Positions 44,191-55,700 of a DNA stretch of 64,000 bases are shown here, piece by piece. Origin of the DNA: CALODP01 sp942492055 (lineage in GTDB: Bacteria > Bacteroidota > Ignavibacteria > Ignavibacteriales > Melioribacteraceae); NCBI GenBank assembly GCA_942492055.1, contig CALODP010000015.1, forward strand, positions 930,001-994,000, written 5' to 3'. The stretch's first letter is position 1; each line of letters begins with the position of its first letter. The translations under genes were made by a program, and so were the position numbers. The notes under the pieces were generated by a model. That model worked only from the letters and a program-made list of their open reading frames with translations. It did not search any database and was not told where the DNA came from.

Positions 44191-44212
44191 TGAATGTAAA
44201 GAACAGGTTAAG
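44191..44212 (-). promoter_or_regulatory. Candidate PHO box upstream of pstS
   Basis: On the minus strand, CTTAACC-TGTT-CTTTACA-TTCA shows two 7-bp direct repeats separated by 4 bp, the PHO-box layout, about 90 bp before the pstS start. The sequence is not the E. coli consensus, and the site is proposed from spacing and context only. Confidence 0.3.
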
Positions 44213-44402
44213 ATTTCTTTAAATCAAGCAGAATTCCAAAGGAAACTACAACGGTTTAGATTTTTCCTCAAACAGTTGATTTTCGGTTGATAAAGTGTTT
44301 TTGTCCGGAATTGGCGATTGTCGCCATTCCTCGATTTGCCCGTACCCCGTAACGCCAATACCATTCTCCACCGCGCCACGCGTACCCAGAAAGTCGATAT
44401 TG

Positions 44403-46589
44403 ATGAATCAAACGTTGGGTCGAAGGGAATCCGCCATGGCCGGGTGTGGAAATCTTCTTGTGGTGGTCGTTGTCGCCATGCTGAGTGGCTTTTTCGCCCA
44501 AACCTGTGTGGCCGGGGGTGGGCCAGAAAACCTCGTGTTGGTTGTCAATGCAGACTCGGCTGCCTCGAAATTGATCGCCAATCATTACATCCATGGCCGG
44601 AAGATTCCCGCGCGCAATATTGTTTATATCAACGGGATTCCCAACAGGGAGCGGATCACGTTGGATGAGTTTCGGCAACTGATCCTGATTCCTGTGTTGC
44701 GACAGTTGGAAGAACGCAAGCTGGCAAACAGTACCGACTACATTGTTTACTCAGCGGATTTTCCGACCATCGTTTCGGTCGAACCACACTTGAAAAAGCT
44801 GTTGAACCAAATCAAACAGCAGATAGGTCGCGAGGATGTGCAGACCAAGATATTCGGGGCCCAGGCGTCAATCAATGCATTGACCTTCTACGCAGCTGCG
44901 GTGCTCGCAGACCAGCCGGTGTATATGTTGCTTGATTCCAATTCTTACTACCGGCATTCCGCACAAGCGATTTTGCGCAGACCGTTTGTTGGGAACAGCA
45001 GCAGGAGTTTGAGTCGGCCATCCTGCAATTCGGAGAGGACGAAGCCGAGCAGGAAACGGCGATCAAGTCACTGGAAGCAGCTGGCAAAAGAAAATCCTTT
45101 TCAGGTTGCCGTCCTGTATTGGCTGGCGGTTTTACGCGCAAGCAGGCGACGCCAAATCGGCTGCGGCGTGGCTGACGCGCGGTGAGAGCAGGGTGGAGCT
45201 TTCAAACGCAAACCAAGTCCGACCTGTCGTTCGAAAGAGTCAAGGACGATCCACTGTTCAAGGGAATCGTCGACAGAATTCCTGACGAGCCATTTATTTT
45301 TGTTCCCACACGCGGATTCAGACACGTCTACAGTTGGGGCGTGAACGGGATGCTCAACAACGAAAACGGACAGGGGAACCGGTTTTTTCTGTCCACGGTC
45401 CTGGCGGTAACACGGAATCAAGGGACCACCGAGAAAGAGTCGCTCCGGCAGTTGAAGGTTTCGATGAAGTCCGATGGGACTCGACCCCCAGGCACGTTCT
45501 ACTTTTCCAATACCAAAGATGTTCGCAACACGACTCGGTTTCCGAACTACAAAGTTTGCAGTCAACGCGTTGGAGAGGCTGGGTCACAAGGCGGAGATCA
45601 TTACGACGGTATTGCCCATGCAAAAGAAAGACGTGCTCGGTTTGACGACCGGATCGGCTTCGTTCAATTGGACGGCATCCGGTAGCAAAATTATCCCGGG
45701 TGCGATTTGTGACAACCTGACCAGTTTCGGTGGAAAAATGGACTCGACGAGTCAGACCAAGCTGTCCGAGTTTATTCGAAATGGAGCGGCGGGCTCCAGC
45801 GGCACGGTGACCGAACCCTTTTCGATCCAGGCAAAATTTCCACATCCGATGATTCATGCCCACTATGCCCGCGGCTGTTCGCTGGCCGAGGCATTTTACC
45901 AATCTCTGCAAGGCCCGTTTCAATTGCTGATCGTCGGCGACGCACTCTGTCAGCCCTGGGCGACTCGCCCGGTCGTAAACGTTACGGGGTTGAATCCCGA
46001 TCAGAAGGTCAGTGGGGACACGGTACTCAAGATTGACGTTTCCGAGTCGCCCGTTGCGGTTGCCGCTATGGAAATGTATGTCGACGGTGTCCTGGTTCTT
46101 CGCAGCCAGGTTCGTGATCGAGTTCGGTTTGATACGGCAAATATTCCCGATGGCTATCACGAACTCCGAATCGTTGTCGTCAGCAACGATCCTATCCAAA
46201 CGACGGGTAACGCGATAATTCCTTTTCAAGTTGACAATCAAGGCAACTACACGGAACTGTCGACCGAAAATCAGGAGTATCTGGAAACCGATGAAATCAC
46301 TTTCGTTGCCAAATCCAATTACGGAGACTCGATTGAACTACTGCAAAATATGCGACCGATCGCCAAAAAAATTGGCCGGAACGCGGAATTTAAAATCCCC
46401 GCGAAACTGTTGGGAAGAGGTCCGGTAAAACTGGAAGCGATTGCTCTTTCAGAATCTGGAAAAGGCGTTTCCAGTATGCCCCTGGAACTGAACATCGAAG
46501 GGCGTATTTCCGTGCGAAGGGACTTAACAACTGGCAAAAAAACAACCGGCAAAAAAACGCCAGGCAAAAAAACGACTGGAAAAAAATAG
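44403..46589 (+). CDS. TIGR03790-family protein (frameshifted)
   Basis: The start (ENLVLVVNADSAASKLIANH, GRKIPARNIVYIN) is the TIGR03790 signature found mainly in planctomycetes. The family's function is unknown. Continuation needs frame changes near 44,975, 45,170 and 45,550: residues such as YSWGVNGMLNNENG and FAVNALERLGHKAEIITT fall in other frames, so one gene of about 720 residues is broken at least three times. A signal-like segment (VVVVVAMLSGFFAQTCVAG) starts the protein. The end is a lysine-rich tail with repeated TGKK blocks (about 46,535-46,585). It is divergent from pstS. Confidence 0.72.
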
Positions 46590-46651
46590 CTGGCCAGCGA
46601 GTGGTTGTTGCCAGGTACCGATTTCATGTTTGCTCTTGAGCTGCAACGACG

Positions 46652-48151
46652 CTAGCCGAACGGAGGCCGCGCGTGGCGACTAATTTTATGGGACGCTTGA
46701 TATAAGTAACGGACCGGCTGCGACATTTTTCGATCATCGTTTGGACGATTCGGCAACGAGAACTGGATCGTCCAAATCGCGTCAATTTCCGGCACGCGAT
46801 AGCCAAATCCGGGACCCTGAATCGTTGACAAATTGAGTACGCCATCTCGGCGTCGGTAGAGGCCTGGATGGACGGCCTGTTCGGGTCTGGAGGCGTCTGG
46901 ATAAAACTGCATCGCGTTGGACTCGACGCCCATGATCGTGCCCGCGTGGGCGGCAAGACGTACATGCGGGATTTGCGCCAACATCGGGTTGGTCAAATCC
47001 TGCACCATCAGCGGCATCTGATGAGCTTTCGCCCAGCAAAGACTAAGCAGGGCGCCGGTTTGGGTTTTGCAAGTCTTCAAGGCGACCCCAGACCAGCCCA
47101 GTTCTCGGCCCAATCGTACGAACTTCCAGTCGTGGGCACTTTCGTCGAGGAACAGTGGTTTCCTTGCCGCAACGCTATGGACATCAATTCGGTGTTTATC
47201 CAAATCGTATGGAAACGGCTGTTCCACATAGAGGATGAGGTCGGCAATCGAAGGCTGTTCCTTGGTCAGGCGATCGAGGATCTCATTCACGTAAGCGGGA
47301 TCTTCGACCATGCAGTTGAAATCGGCCGTCAGTCGGTGGACATACTGTTTGAGCGCGATGTTGCCGATGGAAACCAATCTCCGATAATCCCAGGCCGCAT
47401 CGTTGCCCCGCAGTTTGATCTTTAGGCAGTTCAAACCATCCCGTTGGATCCAATCTTCCAAAATCACCGGGTAGCCATCGTCGGGCTCGTTTCCGGTCAA
47501 TTCGTCAATCGTTAGCGGATCCAGTCCGCCCACCAAATGCCAAACCGGCAAAGTGCGCGGCGGAATCCGGACCAGGAAATCAGCTGGAAACCGGTTGTCA
47601 AACGACACGTCAGAATCTGCGGCCGGGGTCAGGAATCTCGACAGGTCACATGACATGAAGCGGGCATCGTACGTTTGATAGACATCGATATTGTGAAGGT
47701 TTCCGAACGCGTCATGAATGGCTTGGTCGAAGACGCTGGCAGCGACCAGGCCAGCGAGATAGGGCATCGGTTCGCTGGCCGGTTGTCCATTGAAATGGTC
47801 GAGTTGGTTACGCAATTCGCCGATTTGAAATTCATGAGCCAATTCGATGGGATGGCCCCTGTCGCCAAACTCAACCCACGCGTGAGCCAAACGTTTGCAG
47901 AACTCAGTCAAAGCCGCATGTCTTTCAGAGTAGGACGCTGAGCTTGGCCAGGCCCATTGCACGGAGAGCGGCGTTTCACCCCATCCTGTCGCTGAATTTC
48001 CGGTCCGGTCTTCGACAGTGACTTGGGCCCGGGCGCAGGTTACCGTGGACAGGGTTTCACCACCAAACTTCAGCGGCATCCGGGCCTCAACGGGAATCAG
48101 GTACAGGGCAACCTGTTTCACGCGAATGTCGGTGGATCGTTTGTCTGACAT
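46652..48151 (-). CDS. Enolase-superfamily (mandelate-racemase-like) protein
   Basis: About 500 residues. An N-terminal capping domain is followed by a barrel with the superfamily residues in order: KIK near residue 245, metal Asp in TADFNC (about 277), metal Glu in YVEQPFP (about 310), metal Asp/Glu in FLDESAHD (about 336), and Lys in ALKTCKTQTG (about 360). The KxK pair and the late Lys suggest either racemase, epimerase or dehydratase chemistry, and the substrate cannot be assigned. Start at 48,151 gives MSDKRSTDIRVKQV. The last 40 residues are not family-like and may be real or shifted. It sits between the TIGR03790 and phoR genes. Confidence 0.82.
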   Translation of the reverse strand: MSDKRSTDIRVKQVALYLIPVEARMPLKFGGETLSTVTCARAQVTVEDRTGNSATGWGETPLSVQWAWPSSASYSERHAALTEFCKRLAHAWVEFGDRGHPIELAHEFQIGELRNQLDHFNGQPASEPMPYLAGLVAASVFDQAIHDAFGNLHNIDVYQTYDARFMSCDLSRFLTPAADSDVSFDNRFPADFLVRIPPRTLPVWHLVGGLDPLTIDELTGNEPDDGYPVILEDWIQRDGLNCLKIKLRGNDAAWDYRRLVSIGNIALKQYVHRLTADFNCMVEDPAYVNEILDRLTKEQPSIADLILYVEQPFPYDLDKHRIDVHSVAARKPLFLDESAHDWKFVRLGRELGWSGVALKTCKTQTGALLSLCWAKAHQMPLMVQDLTNPMLAQIPHVRLAAHAGTIMGVESNAMQFYPDASRPEQAVHPGLYRRRDGVLNLSTIQGPGFGYRVPEIDAIWTIQFSLPNRPNDDRKMSQPVRYLYQASHKISRHARPPFG

Positions 48152-48222
48152 ATTGTTCCGAATCCGTCGGCGAGATGGCAACGCTCGCTCGAAGTTGGGC
48201 GGGATTGAACCAGCACACAGTA

Positions 48223-50015
48223 CTAATTGCCAATGGGCAGCGATACCTCGAACCGGCTCCCTTTGCCAATTTGGCTTTGCAGTTGAACGTAACCGCCGAA
48301 TTCCTGGCTCAAGTGTTTGACGATGGCCAATCCTAACCCGGTCCCACCCTTGTCGCGCGAGCGGGCACGGTCGACGCGATAAAATCGCTCGAAAACACGA
48401 GCCTGGTGCTCAGGTGTAATTCCAATCCCGGTATCGATAACGCGTATGACGGCAAAACCAGGCTTCCGAGACGTTTCAATCGTGACCCTTCCACCGGCAG
48501 GCGTGTAGTGAATGGCGTTGACGACAAGGTTTTTCAGGATTGTCTCAACCGCTTCCTGATCCGCAAACACGATCAGTTGATGGGGACAAATTCGCAAGGT
48601 TGAGGCTGACCTCGCTTTCGGCGGCGAAAGTCTCAAATTGATGGTAGCACTCCTGGCAAACATCATTGATGGAGACTTCGGATAATTCGAACGCGGCATC
48701 GCCAGATTCTACCCGTGCCAAAGCCAATAAATCCTGGATTTGATGTTCCAACAAGATGGCTTGCGACTCGATTCGTTCGACAAAATGCAGGTTCTTCTCT
48801 TGATCATTGACGGCGCCCAGCCGCAGCGTTTCGGCGTAGGCTTTGATGGATGAAAGGGGCGTTTTCAGTTCGTGTGAAACGTTGGCCACGAAATCCCGAC
48901 GCATGGTTTCCAGCTTTCTCAGTTCGGTCACGTCATGCACGACAATCGCCACCCCGGGCTGTTCATTGTCGGCCAATACCGAGACTCTCGCGTGAAGTCG
49001 TCGTTTCGGATCTGTTAACGTTTCGAATTCTGTTTTGAAAATCGGCGATGAAGTTGGGTCCTTTCAATTGCTTCACGCAGTTCTGGAATTCGAACGATTT
49101 CCAGCAGTTTTTGCGACCTTGCAAGTCTTGGGCGATTTCCAAACAAAACATCTTGCAGGCTGCCCGGTTGGCGAACATCACCATACCCTCCGGTCGATTG
49201 CCAACACACCTTCAATCATGCTGGACAGAACCGCCTCCAATCGTTGACTGTTCTCGATCAATCGATCCTGCCGGTGCGAAATCTCGGCTTGCATTTGATC
49301 AAATGCCTGGCCAGTTCGCCCCATTCATCACGGCCGATTCCTCAACCTGGGGCCCTTTTGGGCATACTCCCCATTCCAATCCGACGCGCCGTTGGCAAAC
49401 ATGCTGAGCGGTCTCATGCTTCTGGCATGAGATAAATACCATCAACAATGCCGTCAACAACTGGTGCCAATCGCGAACAGCCAGATCAGTCGCTGAATCG
49501 ATCCGATGGCGTCGTCAATCGATTCAGCTGAAATGGCAACGCGCGAAAATCCGCACGGCGTATTGCGAGGTTCCTTCCGGGAAAGGTCTGCGCAAAGTAC
49601 ATCATCGGCTGGTTAAGCGTCGAACTGTACCGTTCTGAAAATCCCTTTGCCATTGGCTTTCGGCGGTCAGCACTTCTTCCCGCGTCCCGTGCGGACCAAT
49701 ATCCCGGGTCCCCGTTTCTGAATCTGCGACGACCACGCCATCTTTGTCAATCAAGGTCAAACGAACGTTGGTCTGCTGGCCTAACTGAGCCAATGTCTGC
49801 GGCAGCGAAGCGTCGTTCAGTCCGTCCTCCAACTGATCGACATAGTCGGCCAGCATTGCCGCCATGGTGCTCATCCGCGTCTGGGTATCTCGAATCATCT
49901 GGTTCCGCGTAATGTGGCTCAGAATCAAGACGAAAATCGCGACTGCCAACAGATGCAGGATGAGATAGCCATAGAGAAATTGTCGAAGCGCTTTCGAGAT
50001 TCGCATGGGCGGCAC
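48223..50015 (-). CDS. phoR: PhoR-like sensor histidine kinase (heavily frameshifted)
   Basis: Membrane kinase that senses phosphate state and phosphorylates PhoB. Segments in different frames are collinear. An N-terminal membrane helix with a periplasmic part (FLYGYLILHLLAVAIF, 49,602-50,015) comes first, then a PAS-like region near 49,000-49,250 (AACKMFCLEIAQDLQG). The dimerisation domain with H-box NVSHELKTPLSSIKA spans 48,545-48,976, and the ATPase domain with NLVVNAIHYTPAGG, DTGIGI and GTGLGLAIVKHL spans 48,223-48,699. At least four breaks lie between 48,600 and 49,600. The family and order are clear, and the broken state is probably an accuracy problem. Confidence 0.8.
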
Positions 50016-50283
50016 GGCCTAAAAAAGATGGATGCTTCGGCTCAGCTGTGTTGAAATCGCACTTCCACCCTCATTTCGAAACACCGAACGGTGATCCGCG
50101 GAATGGGCCCGATTCAAAATGCCCAGCGAATTGACGGTTGGCCCTGCAGAAATTGGACAATCCTCCCAGTTTTGACGCCGCGCAGCCGATCCTCGTTCTC
50201 GCGGGCTGGATATGAAGAAATCTAAACATTAGACTCTTTCCGTCAGTTTGAGTTTAACGTCTTTTCAGGTTTTCGATCCAACT

Positions 50284-50958
50284 ATGAGCACGATTGGAAA
50301 GCTTTTCGGACGATCGCCGTTCAGCCAGATTCAACAACACATGGATCAAGTATCCAAGTGTATCAAAAAGATGGATGAGGCGATCGAGGCAGTTAAGTCA
50401 GGGCAATTTGATGAGTTGGACCGCATTTCCTCCGAGGTCTCGGATTTGGAACATCAAGCCGACCAGATCAAGAACGATGTTCGTAGCCGGATGTTGAAGC
50501 GGGTGTTTATGCCCATCGATCGGGCGGAAGTCCTCGAGATATTGTCTCTGCAGGACAGTTTGGCGGACACGGCGGAAGATGTTTGCAAAGTCTTGACGCT
50601 CAAGCCGCTCCCGTTCCCGGACGACATCAAGCAGGATTTTGATCAATTCGTCGAACTCAACCTGCAAGCCTACGAAGTCGCTGCGGCCGTAATCGGACAA
50701 CTCGATGAATTGATCGAGTCAGGGTTCGGTGGCGTTGAAGCCGAGCGGATCCGCGGGTTGGCCAAAGACGCCGCGTTTGCCGAACACCAGGCAGACAGGG
50801 TACAGATCCAGTTGCTGAAAAAACTTTACGCCCATGATACCGATATGTCCGTCGGAGAGTTTCATCTTTGGATGAGGGTGACTCGGGTCCTCAGCCGTGT
50901 ATCGAATACCTCGGAGAACCTTGCCAATCGGGTTCTCAAGACATTGAGCTTGAAATGA
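50284..50958 (+). CDS. DUF47/PhoU-like accessory protein of PiT transport
   Basis: All-helical protein of 225 residues with the DUF47 (TIGR00153) pattern: LFGRSPFSQIQQHMDQV, LEHQADQIKNDVR, FMPIDRAEVLEILSLQD and ADTAEDVCKVL, with the late EHQADRVQIQL. These are the two PhoU-like helical bundles that pair with PiT phosphate transporters. ATG 50,284 is chosen, since the frame to 50,248 upstream is not family-like. The pit gene follows about 60 bp downstream on the same strand, the usual arrangement. Confidence 0.9.
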   Translation: MSTIGKLFGRSPFSQIQQHMDQVSKCIKKMDEAIEAVKSGQFDELDRISSEVSDLEHQADQIKNDVRSRMLKRVFMPIDRAEVLEILSLQDSLADTAEDVCKVLTLKPLPFPDDIKQDFDQFVELNLQAYEVAAAVIGQLDELIESGFGGVEAERIRGLAKDAAFAEHQADRVQIQLLKKLYAHDTDMSVGEFHLWMRVTRVLSRVSNTSENLANRVLKTLSLK

Positions 50959-51019
50959 ACGACCGGCCTGGGGCGGTAGCGCAGACAACTTTTGAATCCG
51001 AAGGCAGTTAGAGATCACT

Positions 51020-52516
51020 ATGGGTGTTGATGCTGTTTTGATTGGGCTGATCCTGGCCTGTGCGGATTTTATGTCGCTTGGAATATTGGCGCCAATGACG
51101 TCGCCAACGCAATGGGAACGTCGGTTGGTTCGGGTGCCCTAACGCTCCGGCGGGCGGTGATCCTGGCAGCTATTTTCGAGTTCGCCGGAGCGTTTTATTG
51201 TCGGGTCGAACGTTTCCGAGACGGTCCGCAAAGGGATGTTTGATCCGACCCAGTTGCACGAGGTTTACGGGGCGGAAGCCCATTATGTTTTGGCTTGCGG
51301 GATGATCGCGTCGCTGTTGGCAGCCGGAACCTGGCTGTTGATCGCGACTTGGATGCACTGGCCTGTTTCAACGACTCATTCGATTGTCGGTGCGGTTGTC
51401 GGCTTCGGCTGTCTCGCGCTCGGTTTCGAAGGCATCATGTGGAGCAAGGTGGGATTGATCAGCGCCGGTTGGGTCATTTCGCCGTTGATATCCGGGACCA
51501 TTTCGTTTGTGCTGTTTGGAATCCTGCTGCGAACGGTGTTCTATAAGCGGGACCCCGTCGCTGCTGCGCGCAAGGTGGCTCCCTGGTTGGTGTTTGTGGT
51601 GATGGCCGTCATGACGGCGATGACGACTTACAAAGGACTCAAACCCCTTTGGGGTAGGCTTGGTTTTGACAAAGACTCGCCGACCTTTACGCTGGCCGTC
51701 GTGGTCGTCGCCGGTGTCCTGGGGGCCATCGGATATGTCATGTCCCGGCACCTGCTGCGGAATACCAAACGGGCCAACAATGAGGGAGGAAACCCCATGC
51801 TGGATGCCGATGTGTCGCGGCCCGTCAATAAAGCGGTGAAACATCTGCAGCGTGTCCGAAATAACGCCAGCGGAGAAATGCAGGAGCAAGCCGGCAAGCT
51901 GTTAGTCGAAGTCGAACGGATGCAGGATGTGTCCCTGGCCCAGGTTCAAACCAACACTGATTCTGCGGAACTTCGGCAAGTCGAAAAAATCTTCGTTGTC
52001 TTGCAGATCCTGACGGCCTGTTTGGTTGCGTTTGCCCACGGTGCCAACGACGTTGCCAATGCCATCGGCCCACTCTCGGCGGCCTACCAGGCGATTAGTC
52101 AAGCGGCGATTGAGGCGAAATCCCAGACCCCGATTTGGGCATTGTTGTTGGGTGGCTTGGGAATCGTAATCGGTTTGGCAACCTGGGGATGGAAAGTGAT
52201 CAAAACCGTCGGTGAAAAGATTACGGAACTCACACCGAGTCGGGGTTTCTGTGCGGAGTTTGGGGCGGCGATTACGATCCTGCTGGCTTCCGTCCTACCC
52301 ATCGGACTACCGGTCAGTACCACGCATACGTTGGTGGGTGCAGTGTTAGGGGTTGGACTTGCCCGGGGAATCAATGCACTGAATTTGAAAACGATGCGAG
52401 ATATTGTTGCCGGTTGGGCAATTACGATTCCGGCCGGCGCGGGTCTGGCGATGTTCTTCTATTTCATCCTCAAAGCGATCTTTATCGATTCAGGATGGGT
52501 TTCGGCCAGTGGTTAG
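51020..52516 (+). CDS. pit: Low-affinity inorganic phosphate transporter PiT (frameshifted)
   Basis: Sodium- or proton-coupled phosphate carrier. It has two PiT signatures: NIGANDVANAMGTSVGSGAL near the start, visible only in a shifted frame at 51,085-51,145, and FAHGANDVANAIGPLSA near residue 300. The open frame is intact from about 51,236 to 52,516 with ten or so membrane helices. The first 215 bp need two compensating single-base changes (near 51,080 and 51,190) to read through. The C-terminal domain has the conserved LPVSTTHTLVGAV. It is paired with DUF47 upstream. Confidence 0.85.
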
Positions 52517-52750
52517 TACGGCAGTGCAACGCTTGACAGGCGCCAGAGGATTCCGGCTTCAAGACTAACTCGGTGACATATTTCACGCGATCCCGAAAGG
52601 GACAGAACCTTCTTATGCGGCGGGGATTCAAGCTGTCGCGGTGCAAGGATTGGCAGCGACGCGCAATCTTTCTGAAAAGCGAAAACCGGCAAACCATGAC
52701 GAAGCAAACGGGAGGACTGGCTCGACGCCTGACGACGTGGGAGTCGTCCG

Positions 52751-55700
52751 CTAATCGCTCAGTTGATGAATCGTATTGTGGATCTTGCCACGTAATCCTT
52801 TGCCTTCAGCCGTCTTCAGGGAGTATTGGATTTCCATCCCCCAAGTGGGTTTGATCTGGGGAACAAACAACCTGACCGTTTTGCCGTCGGATTGGAGTTC
52901 CGCTCGTTCGACGGTGAGTCGTTGTTCATTGTAATGGTCCGAGCCGTAGTTGCTGGTCCGTTTCAAATCCCAGATCGTGAGGGCAAAATTATTCGGATCG
53001 GAAACCGTGCTCGGATCAAGCGTACCGCTGAAACTGATTTCCAGACCATCTGTTTTCGCCCGCAGCTCAACGGGCAAATGGACGGGCTCTCCCGTGTAGC
53101 GAATCCGGTACAGACCTCCCGGTTGCTGCTGGTTGCCAGCCCAGGCAAACATCCCGCAACAGTACAGCTGTCCGTCGTCCGGATGAAAACGACCACGCAT
53201 CACTCCGGTTGGAAACCGATCCAGCGGTAACTCACACATGCCACCTTGCATCTGGCCGTCGACTTCCTCGTGTGGCACCACGTATACCAGGCCGTAACCG
53301 TAGGAGAAATTCAACAACGAACCGTTCAGTGGTCCCCATTTCTTGCTGTCCACCCATAGCAGTTCCGAGGGCGACCGATCAAACGAGTTCGTAATCCAGC
53401 ACAAGGGATCGGCCATCGCTTCATCCGAATCGTCCGTGACATCGTGATAGCCGTACATGTTTCCATAAAACCCACCGGTCCTCACCCAGTTGATCCGATT
53501 CTTGGGATTCCAGTGGCCTTCCTGATCCGTGACGACAAATGATCCGTCCGGGTTGAGGCAGACGCCATTCGCCGCCCGAAATCCGTTTGCCAATATTTCC
53601 GTTCGCTCGCCATCGGCAGAAATTCTCAATAACGTGCCGTGATGGGGTACCACGGCCGGCAAAGCGCGTGTCGCGCCGATTTGGCATAATAAAAATTGCC
53701 TTGCTCGTCGGTCTGCAGTCCCATCGCGAACTCATGAAAATGCTCCGTTACCTGGTGATCATTGTTGAGGCTCTGGTACCAGTCCATTTCACCATCACCA
53801 TTCAGATCGTGGAGCACCGCCAGTTGATCTCGACACGTTACATAGATTTTTCCTTCAATCCATTTGATGCCCAGTGGTTGGAATAACCCGGCCGCAACCC
53901 GGCGCCAGGTAAGTTCGCTCGACTGAGAATCATCGCTGATTCCGCTTACATGCCAGATCGAACCATCCCAAGCGGACAGGACCATCGAATTGCCATCTGG
54001 GAGGAAGTCAAGTCCGGTCAAACGCAGCTGGCAGTTCCAAGGGTTTTTTTCCGGTCGCGTCAGGACATCAACAGCGAAAGGACCTTCGTCCCGACCGCGT
54101 ATGATCTTAGTATGCAGTTCTTGCGGCCAGTTAGCTGGTCCACCCTTGGTCAGAGGCGACAGTGGCTGGGGGCGCAGGATCGGTGGAAGCTGACTACCAA
54201 TCTCGTCGGCCTGTTGCAGACTATCGAGGGGACAGTGGGCGATGACCAACGGCAACGAGTTACCGGCCGGAATTCTAAGTCTCAAACAGTCATCAACAAA
54301 GATCCATTCACCAACTTCAAGATTGTTGGAGGCCTGGACTAGCAACGACTTGGGGGAGTCGGTGAATTCCTCTTGATGCACCAGTCGGGCGTTGCATTCT
54401 TTTTCTAGCGTGGTGTTTGGAATCACATTTCCTTTCGCCAGCTGCCAGTTGGCGATCGGTTTTCCGAGGAACGTTGTGCGGCATTCTCGATTTCAACCAG
54501 GACCAGGATGCGTTGGTAGAACCGCAAGTCCGCCAAACAACCGTCGAAACCTGGATCGGCAGGGAAGTCAGGCTTGGTGAATCCAATCCGAACGACCTGG
54601 CCGCGGCGTTTCCTGTTTGGCTTGAGATACTCCGGTTCGCCAGATGATTTTCCATCGACAAAGAATTGTACGCGCCCGTCGCTGGCACGCCATGTCATGA
54701 CAACATCGTGCCACTGGTTATCATCGAGTTCACTTGTTGCGCTTGGCGGCTCCAATCCAGCCGATGTCAAAGGTAAGTCGGCCGTTGCGAAGGAAAAGTG
54801 TTTTCCCATCGGGAGCCCATTTCTCCTGCTTTCCAGTTTGGGAAAAAATCGTACCATCGTGCCCGGTTTTGATGCGTCCACAGATTGTGAAATCACGATC
54901 GGACATGTTGAACGCGTCACCGTTCTCGATCTCACCGTATGAATTTCCATTCAGTCGGATCAAATGTTCGGTTTCCGAATCGGCTTGAGCGGTCGCCAGT
55001 TTCGAACCTGGCACCGAAACAACAGCCATGTGGCCAGAGTCTGAAATTGAAAGTTCGCCGCTAGGAATCTTGGCGATTTGAAGAATGAGATCCTGGCTCC
55101 TGGGACCAATATTGAACGTACGGGTGTAAACCGGTTGCTTGCCGACGAAGGACAGGCCGGGTGACTCAAGCAAACTGGTTTTCCCCACCGTATACTCAAT
55201 GATTGTCTGTCTGCCGTACCGATAAAGACCCTTGTATTGAGCCCACTTACGATCCAGGGGGCCGTACCTTTTCTGGTCACGCCCGACCAACCGACTATCG
55301 GTGAAGCTGCTGTTTTCCGGTCGACCCCAACCTGGCCCGGTCGGATTTGAAAATTGAACCGCGCCCGCGATTTGCGGGTGACGGCCATGGACCCCGTTGA
55401 AATGAATACCTTCGTAGTTGATGAATTCACCGGTCCAGGCACCGGCGACTCGCATTGTGTCATGGTCGTACATCAACCAGTGACGTCCCGATTCGACACC
55501 ACCCGGTCCGTCGTCCAGTCGGATGGCAATTCCCTTTTGGGCAATGTTCGAACCGTCGTTGGAAACTTCGATGGTATTAATCAGGCTGGGACCGTAATCC
55601 ATCAAGGTCCACGGCCTGGAAACAACCGGCTGGGGGCCCCGCGTGTCGCCCATCGGCAAGCTGTTTAGATAGTTTTCGCCAATCTCAAAGAGTTGGTCGG

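Noticed and set aside
45354..46241. Minus-strand frame of 295 codons opposite the TIGR03790 gene
   Set aside because: It is antisense to sense-strand family sequence, with no motif and no ribosome site.
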